Source: Desulfocurvus sp.
Lineage (GTDB): Bacteria; Desulfobacterota; Desulfovibrionia; Desulfovibrionales; Desulfovibrionaceae
Assembly: GCA_020692325.1 (NCBI GenBank)
Contig: JAIMKR010000001.1
Location: forward strand, 281,794 to 345,793
DNA length: 64,000 bases
Direction: 5' to 3'
Shown: one piece after another, positions 25,779-35,395 of the stretch
How the letters are laid out: every line of letters begins with the position of its first letter
How positions within the stretch are numbered: position 1 is the first letter of the stretch
Position numbers and translations under genes: made by a program
The notes under the pieces: model-generated
Databases searched by the model: none
Told to the model about the DNA's origin: nothing
Seen by the model: the letters and a program-made list of their open reading frames with translations, nothing else

Positions 25779-27932
25779 CTACTTGAGCCGCTCGGCCAGC
25801 GCCTCGGCCACGTGGATGACGCGCACGCCGCGGCCGCCCTTGGCCTCGAAGCCGCCGCGCAGCTGCATGATGCAGCCCGGGCAGTCAGTCAGCAGCAATT
25901 CTGCGCCCGTCTTCTCGACATTCGCAAGTTTTTTCTTCAGCAGCTCGGCCGAAAGCTCCGGGAATTTCATCGAGTACGTACCACCGAACCCGCAGCACAC
26001 GTCCTCTTCCTCGCAAGGCACGTAATCAAGCCCGCAGGTGGAGATAAGCTCGCGCGGGGCCTTGGTGACGCCCAGCCCCCGGCACAGGTGGCAGGGCGCG
26101 TGGTACGTGGTCCTCTTGCCGTCGGCCGTGAACTCCCCGGGCGCGACCTTGAGCACGTCGTGCGCGAACGAGCTGAAGTCGATGATCTTTTCGGCGAACG
26201 TGCGCGCCCTGGCCGCCATGACCGGATCGTCCGCCAGGATCTCCGGGTAGCCGTGCTTGAGGTGCGAGGCGCAGGAGGCGCACAGGGTCAGGATGTAGTC
26301 GCAGGAATCGGGGGCGAAGGCGTTGACGTTCTGCGCGGCCACGCTGCGGCTGGCCTCGCGCTCGCCCATCATCTGCACGGGCAGGCCGCAGCAGCTCTGC
26401 TCCATGGGGAAGGTCACGTCGATGTCGTGTTTGCCCAGCAGCTTGACCGCGGCCTCGGCCTGCTCGGGATAGACGAAGTCCTGCACGCAGCCGCTGAACA
26501 GTGCCACGCGCAGCCTGGGGTTGGCCACCTTGGGTTTGATGGACGCGAAACGGTCGCGGAAAGGCGTCTCGGCGATGGCCGGCAGCGCGCGGAACTCCTG
26601 CCCCTTGGCGAAGATCATGGGCAGGTGGCGCAAAAACGGCGTGCCGCCGGTGATGGGCTTCTGCACGCTTTTGGCCGTGCGCAAAAGCGTGTGGAACAGC
26701 TTGCGGCTTTTGAGCACACGGCCCAGCAGCGCGCTTTGCAACGGGTGCCCCTCCTCGTCCTGAATGCGGGCGTGAATCTCCTTGATGAGCCGGGGCAGGT
26801 CGATGCCACCGGCGCACACGGCCTTGCACGCGCCGCAGTTGATGCAGTTCTGCACCAGGTTCTTGGCCTTGTCCTTGCCATGATAGAAGTAGGTCAGAAT
26901 GAGGCCGATGGCCCCGATGTAGATGTGGCCCAGCTGGTGCCCGCCGACGAGACGGTACACCGGGCAGACGTTGGCGCAGGCCCCGCAGCGGATGCAGCGC
27001 AGCACCTGCGAGAACAGCGGATCCTTGGCCAGCTTGCGACGGCCGTTGTCCAAAAAGACGACGTGCATCTCCTTTTTGCCGCCGGGCGCGGTCTGACACT
27101 CGGTGGCTCCGGTGATCCAGGAGACGTAGGAGGTGATGGCCTGCCCCGTGGCGTTCTTGGGCAGCGCGCGCAGCACGGTGAGGGCGTCGCGCACGGTGGC
27201 GGTAAGCTTGTCCAGCCCGACGAGCGCGACATGCACACGCGGCAGCGTCGTCACCAGCCGGGCGTTGCCCTCGTTGGTGCACACCACGATGGAACCGGTT
27301 TCGGCCACGGCGAAGTTGCCGCCGGATATGCCCATGTCGGCCTCGGCGAACTTGCGCCGCAGCTCGCGCCGGGCCACCTTGACCAGTTTCTCGATGTCCA
27401 CTTCCTGCTTGGCTCCGGTGACATCGGTGAACAGGTCGGCCACCTGGTAGCGCGAGAGGTGGATGGCCGGCATGACCATGTGCGTGGGCCCCTCGTGCCG
27501 CAGCTGGATGATCCACTCGCCGAGGTCGGTCTCCGTGACCTCCAGCCCCCTGGCCTCCAGATACGGATTGAGGTGGATCTCCTCGGCCGTCATGGACTTG
27601 GACTTGATGACGCGTTTGACACCGGCCTTTTGGGCGATGTCGGCGATGATGGCGTTGGCCTCCTCCGCGTCACGGGCCACGTGGACCACGGCGCCGGCAG
27701 CCTCGGCCTTGCGGGTGAACTCGGCCAGCAGCTCGTCGAGCCGGGCCATGGCGGCGTCCTTGCCGTCGGCGATCTCCTTGATGAGCCCGTCCACGTCCAT
27801 GCCGGAGAAAGCGTTGGAGCGCGACGTGCGGTAGGCCACGGCGAAGCGGTCCAGCGCCTCGCGCAGAAAGTCGTTGTGCAACGCGCCGGAAAGTTCGCCG
27901 CGGTATTCCTTCAGATCGTGTGCGTTCTGCAT
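25779..27932 (-). CDS. L-lactate dehydrogenase iron-sulfur subunit, LutB-LutA fusion
   Basis: The 717-residue protein joins a LutB part and a LutA part that are separate in Bacillus. It has an N-terminal LUD domain (about 60-290), then two ferredoxin-type [4Fe-4S] motifs, CIRCGACANVC near 312 and CINCGACKAVC near 361, and two CCG cysteine-rich domains, one with SCCGLPVQMMGE and one with CCGFGGTYSMKFPE near 640. Such fused proteins with LutC oxidise L-lactate to pyruvate in Desulfovibrio. It starts three bases after the lutC stop. Confidence 0.92.
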   Translation of the reverse strand: MQNAHDLKEYRGELSGALHNDFLREALDRFAVAYRTSRSNAFSGMDVDGLIKEIADGKDAAMARLDELLAEFTRKAEAAGAVVHVARDAEEANAIIADIAQKAGVKRVIKSKSMTAEEIHLNPYLEARGLEVTETDLGEWIIQLRHEGPTHMVMPAIHLSRYQVADLFTDVTGAKQEVDIEKLVKVARRELRRKFAEADMGISGGNFAVAETGSIVVCTNEGNARLVTTLPRVHVALVGLDKLTATVRDALTVLRALPKNATGQAITSYVSWITGATECQTAPGGKKEMHVVFLDNGRRKLAKDPLFSQVLRCIRCGACANVCPVYRLVGGHQLGHIYIGAIGLILTYFYHGKDKAKNLVQNCINCGACKAVCAGGIDLPRLIKEIHARIQDEEGHPLQSALLGRVLKSRKLFHTLLRTAKSVQKPITGGTPFLRHLPMIFAKGQEFRALPAIAETPFRDRFASIKPKVANPRLRVALFSGCVQDFVYPEQAEAAVKLLGKHDIDVTFPMEQSCCGLPVQMMGEREASRSVAAQNVNAFAPDSCDYILTLCASCASHLKHGYPEILADDPVMAARARTFAEKIIDFSSFAHDVLKVAPGEFTADGKRTTYHAPCHLCRGLGVTKAPRELISTCGLDYVPCEEEDVCCGFGGTYSMKFPELSAELLKKKLANVEKTGAELLLTDCPGCIMQLRGGFEAKGGRGVRVIHVAEALAERLK

Positions 27933-27935
27933 GGC

Positions 27936-28562
27936 CTAGTCCTCCAGAAGCAGGATGTGCATCTCCAGCGGGCCGTGCACGCCGATGGCGAGCACGCGCT
28001 CGATGTCCGCCGTGCGCGATGCGCCCGTGACGTACGCGACATACGAGGGGCCGTCCGAGGCCAGCGCGCTGGTCTGCTCGGCCACGTCGTAGCTCTTCTC
28101 GCGCAGGGTGCTCACCGGCAGCATGCACACGTGCACCTCGCAGAGCATGGTGGCCAGACGCAATTCCTCGCTATCGGAGTCGAGGACGAGCGAGCCTGTC
28201 TCGACGAAGCCTCCCTGGGCGATGGTGAAACCAACGTCCACCCCGCCGAGGTGCTTGCGCATCCCCCCGGACAAGCAGTGGATGCCGTGGGCCTGGCACA
28301 TGTCCCTGAGCCTGGCGAAGTCGGCCTTGGGCAGGGCCGGGGCCACAATCACCTTGCCGGGCTTGCCGTCGCAGAGTTCGCCAGCCTTGTCCGAGAGCTC
28401 ACTCTCGCAGCCGGACATGAGTATCTGGCAGGCCTCCTTTTTCTCGCAAACGTCCACGGTGTAGGCCAGGGCCTCGTCGAGGGTTTTCACCCGCGCGACG
28501 ATGGCCGAGGTGAGCTGGGCTTTCTCAGTGAACAACTCCACCAGCCGGTTCCGATCGCTCAT
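27936..28562 (-). CDS. lutC: Lactate utilization protein C
   Basis: The 208-residue LUD-domain subunit of the L-lactate oxidation complex. ARLRDMCQAHGIHCLSGG, DVGFTIAQGGFVETGSLVL and YVTGASRTADIERVLAIGVHGP are typical LutC blocks. The ATG at 28562 has GGGAG upstream; the frame is open 36 bases further without a ribosome site. It is separated from the lactate permease by about 140 bases containing a strong hairpin, and is coupled to lutAB downstream. Confidence 0.92.
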   Translation of the reverse strand: MSDRNRLVELFTEKAQLTSAIVARVKTLDEALAYTVDVCEKKEACQILMSGCESELSDKAGELCDGKPGKVIVAPALPKADFARLRDMCQAHGIHCLSGGMRKHLGGVDVGFTIAQGGFVETGSLVLDSDSEELRLATMLCEVHVCMLPVSTLREKSYDVAEQTSALASDGPSYVAYVTGASRTADIERVLAIGVHGPLEMHILLLED

Positions 28563-28659
28563 GACGGCAATCTCCCTTGGGTTGGCGCTTGCGCGCATCG
28601 ATGAAACACGCGATCCCCTCTGGCGCGTCTCGCTGCCGGGGGCCGGGAAAATTCGGAGC

Positions 28660-28686
28660 GGGGCCGGACCGCGCTGGTCCGGCCCC
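28660..28686. repeat. Strong intra-operon hairpin after lactate permease
   Basis: A perfect 11-bp stem, GGGGCCGGACC / GGTCCGGCCCC, with a GCGCT loop lies between the permease stop and lutC. On the transcribed strand no T run follows, so partial termination or mRNA-end protection is more likely than full termination. Confidence 0.6.
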
Positions 28687-28704
28687 GTGGATAGTCAACG
28701 CGGT

Positions 28705-30369
28705 CTACGGCAGCATCCAATGCAACCAATAGGCCTGCAGCATGGTCAGGCAGCAGACGAAGGCCAGCATGGCCAGCGAGTGCAGAATGGTGAAACGGAA
28801 GAGATCGCCTTCGCGGCCGACCATGTTCGAGGCCGCCGTGGCCACGGAGATGGACTGCGGGGAGATCATCTTGCCGGTGACGCCGCCGGCGGAGTTGGCG
28901 GCCACGCACAGGGCCGGGTCCACGCCGATCTGCTGCGCGGTGGTCTTCTGCAGCGCGCCGAACAGCGCGTTGGACGAGGTGTCCGAACCGGTCAGGAACA
29001 CGCCGAGCCAGCCAAGGATCGGGGCGAAGAACGGGAACCACGAGCCGGTCGCCGTGAAGGCCAGGCCCAGAGTCGAGCTCATGCCGGAGTAGTTCATGAT
29101 CATCGCCAGACCCAAGATCATGGCGATGGTCACGATGGGGTAGCGCAGCTGGTACGTGGTGCGCCACAGGCAGGAGATGGCCTTGCCGAAGGTGTACCCG
29201 GGAATGATGAACACGGAAAGCAGGCCGGAGAACAGGATGGCCGTGCCGCCGGCGGAGAGCAGGTTCAGGTTGAACACCGCGCCGTAGGGCGCGTCCTTGG
29301 TCACGATGGGCGCGGTCTTGATGACCAGGTCATGCAGGCCGGGCCACTGGATCTTGAACTGGAGGATGGAGTCCAGAACCTTCTTGACCGGCTCCAGGCC
29401 CCACAAGAGCACCATGAAGGCCAGGATGATGTAGGGGGTCCAGGCGCGCAGCACCTCGCTCATGGAGTAATCACACTTGCTCGCGGTGCAGGAGCTGGCG
29501 GGCTCGTCGGCGAACTGCCAGGGCTTCTTGGGCTTCCACACGCGCAAAAACGCGCCCAGGGCCAGAATGCAGACGATGGAGGAGGCGATGTCCGGCAGGT
29601 ACGGGCCATGGAAATTGGACATGATGTACTGGGTGCCGGCGAAGCTCACGCCCGCCACGAGAATGGCGGGAAGAATCTCCAGGGAGCGCTTGAAACCACT
29701 CATGGTGACGGACAGCCACAGGGGCACCAGAACGGAGAGGAACGGCAGCTGCCGGCCGACGATGGCGCTGAGGTGGTTCATGTCGATATCCGTGACCTTG
29801 GCGGCCACCACGATGGGGATGCCGATGGCGCCGAAGGCCACGGGCGCTGTGTTGGCGATGAGGCAGATGCCGGCGGCGTACAGCGGGTTGAACCCAAGCC
29901 CCACCAGCATGGCGGCGGTGATGGCCACGGGCGTGCCGAAGCCGGCCGTGCCCTCGATGAAGGAGCCGAAGGCGAAGGCGATGAAAATGGCTTGCAGGCG
30001 GCGGTCCTCGGTAATGGACGCCAGCGAGTTCTTGATGATCTCGAACTCGCCGGACTCGACCGTCATGTTGTAGATCCAAATGGCGGTGATGACGATCCAG
30101 ATGATGGGGAACAGACCGAAGGCCGCGCCGAAAATGGTGGCGTTGATGGCCAGTTTGGCGGGCATTCCCCAGGCGAAGATGGAGAGCAGCACGGCGGCCG
30201 CGGTGGAGACCAGCGCGGCCTTGTGTCCGGCCGTGCGCATCACCGCGAGCATGATGAACAGGATGATGAGCGGAACGCCGGCCACCAAGGCGGGCAGCAT
30301 GTAGCTACTGCCGAAGGGCATGTATTGCTGTGTCCAGGTCGTGACTTCAGCCACTGTCGTCGGGTCCAT
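28705..30369 (-). CDS. lctP: L-lactate permease, LctP family
   Basis: Inner-membrane carrier for lactate uptake with protons. The 554-residue protein has about a dozen or more hydrophobic spans and family blocks such as MPFGSSYMLPALVAGVPL, GTAGFGTPVAITAAMLVGLGFNP, GWLGVFLTGSDTSSNALFG and CVAANSAGGVTGKMISPQSI. The ATG at 30369 follows GGAGGAC; the frame is open 129 bases upstream without similarity. It sits inside the lactate operon between the DRTGG gene and lutC. Confidence 0.94.
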   Translation of the reverse strand: MDPTTVAEVTTWTQQYMPFGSSYMLPALVAGVPLIILFIMLAVMRTAGHKAALVSTAAAVLLSIFAWGMPAKLAINATIFGAAFGLFPIIWIVITAIWIYNMTVESGEFEIIKNSLASITEDRRLQAIFIAFAFGSFIEGTAGFGTPVAITAAMLVGLGFNPLYAAGICLIANTAPVAFGAIGIPIVVAAKVTDIDMNHLSAIVGRQLPFLSVLVPLWLSVTMSGFKRSLEILPAILVAGVSFAGTQYIMSNFHGPYLPDIASSIVCILALGAFLRVWKPKKPWQFADEPASSCTASKCDYSMSEVLRAWTPYIILAFMVLLWGLEPVKKVLDSILQFKIQWPGLHDLVIKTAPIVTKDAPYGAVFNLNLLSAGGTAILFSGLLSVFIIPGYTFGKAISCLWRTTYQLRYPIVTIAMILGLAMIMNYSGMSSTLGLAFTATGSWFPFFAPILGWLGVFLTGSDTSSNALFGALQKTTAQQIGVDPALCVAANSAGGVTGKMISPQSISVATAASNMVGREGDLFRFTILHSLAMLAFVCCLTMLQAYWLHWMLP

Positions 30370-30828
30370 GAAACGTCCTCCTTGCGGTATGCGTGCCGAT
30401 GCCTCCCGGCCGGATCGCCATCCTGCCGGAAATAACCATAGCTTCAGCCAGCCCTCGAATCCGTCCGCCAAACGCTGACGATCCCGTTCACAAGGCATAA
30501 GGGTCGCCTGTCCCCGCGCGGTGGCGGACGCCGAAGGTCGGCGCGGGGTCGTTGGTGGACTCGAGAATCAAGCCCGGGGGTGCTCAGCCCCATTCGTTCA
30601 TGAGAGCCCTTGGTCCGGGGAGTGCCCACCCCGGCTCCAAGAGGAGCAGGCGCCCTCCGCCCGGCCGAGCACAGCCGGACGGAGGATGCTTAAGCGTGGG
30701 GAGGGTGGACGATGCGGGGCGAAACCGGGCCCTCCTGGGCGGCGCGGGCCGGAAGGGCCCCTCTCCCCTCCGCGCCATGCGTCCCTGTCGGCCGGTATGC
30801 GCGCATCGTCCTTCCCTCCCCTTTTCAG
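30370..30828. other. 459-base spacer inside lactate operon
   Basis: No gene recognised on either strand. GC-rich inverted repeats are present but no sigma-54 or clear sigma-70 promoter was found. The spacer could hold a secondary promoter or mRNA-processing site for the permease. Confidence 0.4.
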
Positions 30829-31902
30829 CTAGATGCCGAGCTTGTCGCGCAGCGCGTTCAAATCCACGTTGGCGTTCACAAGCTGGGTGCCGTGATTGAT
30901 CTTGATCTGCTCGCGCAGCTTATGGGTCTTCTGCACGGTCTCCATGAGGTTGGCGGTGGAGAAGGTGTCCTCGCGCACCAGGATCATGGGCACGCCGAGC
31001 ACCTCGGCGCGGTTCATGATGATGTCGTTGGGGTACAGGTTGCCCGTGAGCACCAGGCAGGGGCAGTGTCCCTCCAGGGCCACGAGCTGCAAGTCGGCGC
31101 GGTCGCTACCGAGGATGACCGCCGCGTTCTTCTGCCGCTGGAAGTGGGTGAGGAAGTTCTCCACCTGCATGGTGCCGATGAGGAAGGAATCAATGAGGCG
31201 ATCACCGCCGGCCGCCGCGGTGAGGATGCGGCCGCCCAGGCGCTCGGCCAGGTCGGAGATCTTCATCCCGGCCATGAACGGATCACGCGGGATGAGGCCG
31301 AGCACGTCCACGCCACGGCTCTGCAGCGCGGGGGCGATCATGTCCTTGGCCTCGTCCATGTAGCTGTGGTGCAGATCGTTGAGCACCGCGCCCACCAGCT
31401 CGTTGCCCTGAGACTCCAAGATATCCTTGGCGGAGAGTACATAGTCGTAGTTCAGCCCGTTGTCGAAACGGTCCAACAGCAAGGTCTTGACGCCCAGGGC
31501 GGCGACCACGGCCGGACCGTTCACGGAGCAGTAGCGCCCGGCGTGCAGGAAGCTGCCCGAGCCGCTGATGAGCATGACGTCCTTGTCCTGAGAGAGCTTC
31601 TCGTAGGCCTTGACGATGATGTCGAGCAAGCCCTCGCAAGGGGTGCGGAAGGCCTTGGTCTTGAAGTCACGCGTGACGAGCACGGGGGTGACCAGTGCGG
31701 GATCGTCGTCCAGCCCAAGCACCTCCTGCACGAAGAAGGCGTCTTCGTCGCCCTCCTTGCCGTTCTTCATCCCGGGCACGGCCCCGACCGGCTTCATGTA
31801 GCCGACCTTCAGGCCCTCCTTCTGCAACTTGAGGCCAAAGGCGATGGTCATGAGGTTCTTGCCGGCGAACTGAGCACTAGAGCCTATGTACAAACCGACC
31901 AT
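30829..31902 (-). CDS. DRTGG-domain protein related to phosphotransacetylase N terminus
   Basis: The 357-residue product resembles the regulatory N-terminal half of long phosphotransacetylases. It has a P-loop-like dethiobiotin-synthase fold (MVGLYIGSSAQFAGKNLM, KVGYMKPVG) and a DRTGG domain (about 215-320), but no catalytic acetyltransferase domain. Desulfovibrio lactate operons usually carry such a gene beside pta-ackA; here it follows an ADP-forming acetyl-CoA synthetase. GGAGG precedes the ATG. A regulatory or nucleotide-sensing role is inferred only. Confidence 0.8.
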   Translation of the reverse strand: MVGLYIGSSAQFAGKNLMTIAFGLKLQKEGLKVGYMKPVGAVPGMKNGKEGDEDAFFVQEVLGLDDDPALVTPVLVTRDFKTKAFRTPCEGLLDIIVKAYEKLSQDKDVMLISGSGSFLHAGRYCSVNGPAVVAALGVKTLLLDRFDNGLNYDYVLSAKDILESQGNELVGAVLNDLHHSYMDEAKDMIAPALQSRGVDVLGLIPRDPFMAGMKISDLAERLGGRILTAAAGGDRLIDSFLIGTMQVENFLTHFQRQKNAAVILGSDRADLQLVALEGHCPCLVLTGNLYPNDIIMNRAEVLGVPMILVREDTFSTANLMETVQKTHKLREQIKINHGTQLVNANVDLNALRDKLGI

Positions 31903-31955
31903 TATGTCCTCCGAGTTCTTGATGTGTTGGGTCGAATCGCTTCTGCGCCCCTTTT

Positions 31956-34064
31956 TTAGCTAGCGAGCGTGAGGCGAACGTCGGCCACGATGGCCTTTTC
32001 GCTGTTCACCAGGACCGGGTTGAAATCAGCCTCGACGATCTCCGGGAAGTCCACGGCCAGCTGCGACATGGACAGGAGGATGTGCTCCAGCGCCTCGAAG
32101 TTCACGGGGGCCTCGCCGCGCACACCCTTGAGCAGCAGGTACGACTTGATCTCACGGATGATGCCCGTGGCGTCCTCGCGGGAGAGCGGGGCCAGCCAGA
32201 AGGCGATGTCCTTGAGCACCTCGACGTAGATGCCGCCCAGACCGAACATGATCAGCGGGCCGAACTGGTCGTCGCGCTTGAAGCCGATAATGATCTCCTT
32301 GACGCCCTTGGGGGCCATCTCCTGCACCAGGCAGCCGGTGATGTGCGCATCCGGCCGCAAGCGCTGCGCACGGTTGGTGATGTCCGTGAACATCTTGCGC
32401 ACGGTGTCGGCGTCCTGCAGGTTCACCTTCACGCCGCCCACGTCGGACTTGTGCGAGATCTGCGGCGAGGCGATTTTGAGCACCACGGGGTAGCCGATGG
32501 ACTCGGCCGCGGCCACGGCCTCGTCGCTGGACTGGGCCAACGCCGTTCTGGGGGTGGGCAGGTTGTAGGCGCTGAGCACCTTCTGGGCCTGGAACTCCAC
32601 AACCTCCGTCGCGCCCGCCGCGCGCACCTCGTCAAACAGGGCGCGCACCTTGGCCTTGTTGCCGGGCATCACGGGGTAGTCGGGAACGCCCTTCTGCCGC
32701 CAGTTGGAGTACAGGTACATGGCTTCCAGGCTGTGGATGGACGACTCGGGGAAAGCGTAACAGGGAATGCCGGCCTCCTGCAGCATACGCTGGCCCGGGG
32801 CCACGCGCATCTTGCCCATGTAGCAGGCGAAGATGGGCTTGTCGGTCTTCTTCGCGACCTCGATGATGGCCTCGGCCGTCTCGATGATCTGCGCCGAGGC
32901 GGTGGGGCTGACCATGATCATGAGGGCGTGGATCATGGGGTCGGCCGCCAGGATCTCCATGGCGTCCTTGTAGCGGGTGGCCGGGGCGTCGCCGCCGACG
33001 TCGATGGGGTTGTACAGGGCGGCGAAGGGGGGCAGCACGGCCCGCAGCTTCTCCACGGTCTCATTGCTGATGCGCGCCATGGTCAGCTTGGACTTCTCCG
33101 TGGCGTCGGCGGCCATGATGCCGGAGCCGCCGGCGTTGGTCACGATGGCCAGGTTCGGCCCGGCGGGCAGCGGCTGGGTGGAGAAGGCCTGGGCGAACTC
33201 GAACAGCGAGGCCACGTCGGTGACGCGGATGACGCCGGTCTTCTTGAAGGCGGCGGAATAGGCCGCGTCGGAGCCGGCGATGGCCCCGGTGTGCGAGCTG
33301 GCGGCCTTGGCGCCGGCGGCGGTGGTGCCGGCCTTGACCATGATGACCGGTTTCTCGCGGCTGACGATCTCAGCCTGTTTCAGGAACTCCTGTCCCTGGG
33401 TCACGTTCTCGATGTAGCCGAGAACGACCTTGGTCTCCTCGTCGCGGCCGAGGTACTCCAACATGTGGGCCTCGGAAATGACGGCCTTGTTGCCCAGGCT
33501 GATGAACTTGGAGAAGCCGATGTTCTCGCCCAGCGCCCAGTCGAGAATGGCGGTGCATAGCGCGCCGGACTGGGAGAAGAAGGCGATGTTGCCCTTGATG
33601 GGGTAGCCGGCGGCGAAAGAGGCGTTGACGTCGCTGCCGGTGTTGATCATGCCCAGACAGTTGGGGCCCACGAGGGCGATGCCGCGCTCGTTGCAGAGCT
33701 CGGCCATCTCCTTCTCCAGGTTGTACCCCTCCTTGTCCATCTCCTTGAAGCCGGCGGTGATGACAATGACGGAGTGGACGCCGATGTCGGCCAGGGCCTT
33801 GAGGGAGGGCATGACGGCGGGCCGGGGCACGGTGATGACAGCGAGGTCGAGATCGCGCGGCAGGTCCGCGATTTCGTGGACGACCTTGAGGCCCTGTATC
33901 TCCGCGGCTTTGGGGTTCACAGGGATGAGCTGTCCCTTGTAGCCGGCGCTGATCATGTTGGCCACCACGGTGTGCCCCACCTTACCCACCTTGTCCGAGG
34001 CGCCGATGACGGCCACGGCCTTGGGATAGAAGAGCGCGTCCAGGTTCTTGCGAATCGTGTCCAT
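31956..34064 (-). CDS. ADP-forming acetate-CoA ligase (fused alpha/beta)
   Basis: Converts acetyl-CoA, ADP and phosphate to acetate, CoA and ATP. The 702-residue single chain has a CoA-binding domain (AVAVIGASDKVGKVG near 16), a succinyl-CoA-ligase-like part with the likely phospho-histidine in SSHTGAIAGSD (about residue 257), and a C-terminal ATP-grasp domain (VVLKIASPQISHKSDVGGVK; FGLGGIYVEVLKD). The ATG at 34064 follows AAGGAAA; the open frame continues 243 bases into glcF without similarity. In the operon it occupies the position of pta-ackA of other Desulfovibrio. Confidence 0.9.
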   Translation of the reverse strand: MDTIRKNLDALFYPKAVAVIGASDKVGKVGHTVVANMISAGYKGQLIPVNPKAAEIQGLKVVHEIADLPRDLDLAVITVPRPAVMPSLKALADIGVHSVIVITAGFKEMDKEGYNLEKEMAELCNERGIALVGPNCLGMINTGSDVNASFAAGYPIKGNIAFFSQSGALCTAILDWALGENIGFSKFISLGNKAVISEAHMLEYLGRDEETKVVLGYIENVTQGQEFLKQAEIVSREKPVIMVKAGTTAAGAKAASSHTGAIAGSDAAYSAAFKKTGVIRVTDVASLFEFAQAFSTQPLPAGPNLAIVTNAGGSGIMAADATEKSKLTMARISNETVEKLRAVLPPFAALYNPIDVGGDAPATRYKDAMEILAADPMIHALMIMVSPTASAQIIETAEAIIEVAKKTDKPIFACYMGKMRVAPGQRMLQEAGIPCYAFPESSIHSLEAMYLYSNWRQKGVPDYPVMPGNKAKVRALFDEVRAAGATEVVEFQAQKVLSAYNLPTPRTALAQSSDEAVAAAESIGYPVVLKIASPQISHKSDVGGVKVNLQDADTVRKMFTDITNRAQRLRPDAHITGCLVQEMAPKGVKEIIIGFKRDDQFGPLIMFGLGGIYVEVLKDIAFWLAPLSREDATGIIREIKSYLLLKGVRGEAPVNFEALEHILLSMSQLAVDFPEIVEADFNPVLVNSEKAIVADVRLTLAS

Positions 34065-34093
34065 GTTGTTTCCTTGGTTGAGTCCGTTCTTAC

Positions 34094-35389
34094 TCAGTCC
34101 AACGTTTCGGCATACAGCTCCACGGGGTGGCAAACCCGGGTCCGGGTCCCCGCCTTGGAGAGCATGTCCGTGATCTGGAGCATGCACGCCGGACAGCCGG
34201 TCGTCACCACCTGAGCGCCAGAGGCAATAATGTTGTCCCGTTTTTTCGCGCCGATGCGCTCGGCCAAGTCGTAGTGCAGGAGCGTGAAGCTGCCGCCGCA
34301 GCCGCAACAGGCGCCAGCGTCCTTCATCTCCACCAGTTCCACGTTGGGGTTAAGCCGCGCCACGGCGCGCGGCTGGGCCGTGATCCCCAGGGACATCCTC
34401 AGGTGGCAGGAGTCGTGCACGGTGACCGTGAGATCGCGCGGTCCCGCCTCTCCGTCCTGCCGAACCTTCAGAACATCCACCAGGAATGCGTTGACATCCA
34501 TCGTTTTTGCCGCGAGCGCGTCGAGCGCGTCGCGTCGTTTCTGGTCGGACTGTTCCGCGTACTCCGGCCAAAATTTCTTGATCGTGGTCGTGCACGTGGC
34601 GCAAGCCGTGATCAGGTAATCGAAATCGCCGCCGGCGAAGCGCGCGATGTTCTCGTCCACCATGCGGTCGTAGCTCCGTTTGTCGCCGGAGGAAAAGGCC
34701 GGAATGCCGCAGCATGCCTGCCCCGAGGGCAGAAACACCCCCACCCCGTGGTGCGCCAGAATCTTGAGCACGGCCTGGCCCACGTTGGGGTAGACCTTGT
34801 CTATCATGCAGCCGGGGAAGAAGGCCACCTTGAGCCCGCTGGCCCCGCGCGGGGTGTCCAGACTGGGCACGATGGCGTGCAGGGGCTTTTTCGCCAGCGC
34901 CGGAAAATGCCGGTCGCCCAGCACGCCAGTGGCGAAGCGCGCGCAGGAAGTGCCCAGGGCCTCGCTGGCAGGCCGCGTGAACAGCCCCTGGAAGCGCGCG
35001 CCCCACTCCATGAGGGAGTTGAACAGCCCCGGATGCGTGAGCATCCCGCGGAAGATGAGCTTCTTGGCCGGCGGCAGGCCCATGTAGCCCACCAGGATGG
35101 TCCGGGCCTTGAGGAAGATGTCCAGCACCTTCACGCCGCTGGGGCAGCTGGCCTCGCAGGCGCCGCACAAAAGGCAGCGGTTCACCTTGTCCTGCACGCC
35201 GGCGGGGTCATGAATCATCTTGTAGGCCAAGCCCTCCAGCAGGGCGATCTTGCCGCGGGCCACGTCGGCCTCACGGCCGGTCTGGCCGTAGACCGGGCAC
35301 ACGGACTGACACGTGCCACAACGCATGCAGGTCACGAGCTGGTCGTCCAGCTCGCCGAGCAGTTTCAGCAGTTCGCGCATGTCGCTCAT
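34094..35389 (-). CDS. GlcF-like iron-sulfur subunit of D-lactate/glycolate dehydrogenase
   Basis: The 431-residue product has two [4Fe-4S] motifs, C21, C24, C27, C31 (CMRCGTCQSVC) and CLLCGACEASC near 72-82, followed by two CCG domains (ACCGIPAFSSG and ACCGCGGSFTLLHY). It passes electrons from the FAD subunit toward the membrane quinone pool or another carrier. It starts six bases after the FAD subunit gene. Confidence 0.92.
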   Translation of the reverse strand: MSDMRELLKLLGELDDQLVTCMRCGTCQSVCPVYGQTGREADVARGKIALLEGLAYKMIHDPAGVQDKVNRCLLCGACEASCPSGVKVLDIFLKARTILVGYMGLPPAKKLIFRGMLTHPGLFNSLMEWGARFQGLFTRPASEALGTSCARFATGVLGDRHFPALAKKPLHAIVPSLDTPRGASGLKVAFFPGCMIDKVYPNVGQAVLKILAHHGVGVFLPSGQACCGIPAFSSGDKRSYDRMVDENIARFAGGDFDYLITACATCTTTIKKFWPEYAEQSDQKRRDALDALAAKTMDVNAFLVDVLKVRQDGEAGPRDLTVTVHDSCHLRMSLGITAQPRAVARLNPNVELVEMKDAGACCGCGGSFTLLHYDLAERIGAKKRDNIIASGAQVVTTGCPACMLQITDMLSKAGTRTRVCHPVELYAETLD

Positions 35390-35395
35390 GGCCGG

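Noticed and set aside
24417-28604. 1395-codon open frame on the plus strand across the lactate genes
   Set aside because: It is the antisense shadow of lutC, lutAB and the FMN dehydrogenase in GC-rich DNA; composition is His/Gly/Ala/Val-rich without any domain, and the opposite strand has clear families.
28501-30435. 644-codon plus-strand frame opposite the lactate permease
   Set aside because: Gly/Asp/His-rich shadow of a membrane-protein gene whose own frame has strong LctP motifs.
30370-30500. Possible sigma-54 promoter before the lactate permease
   Set aside because: TGGC-containing stretches were checked on the minus strand, but none keeps the GG-N10-GC spacing.
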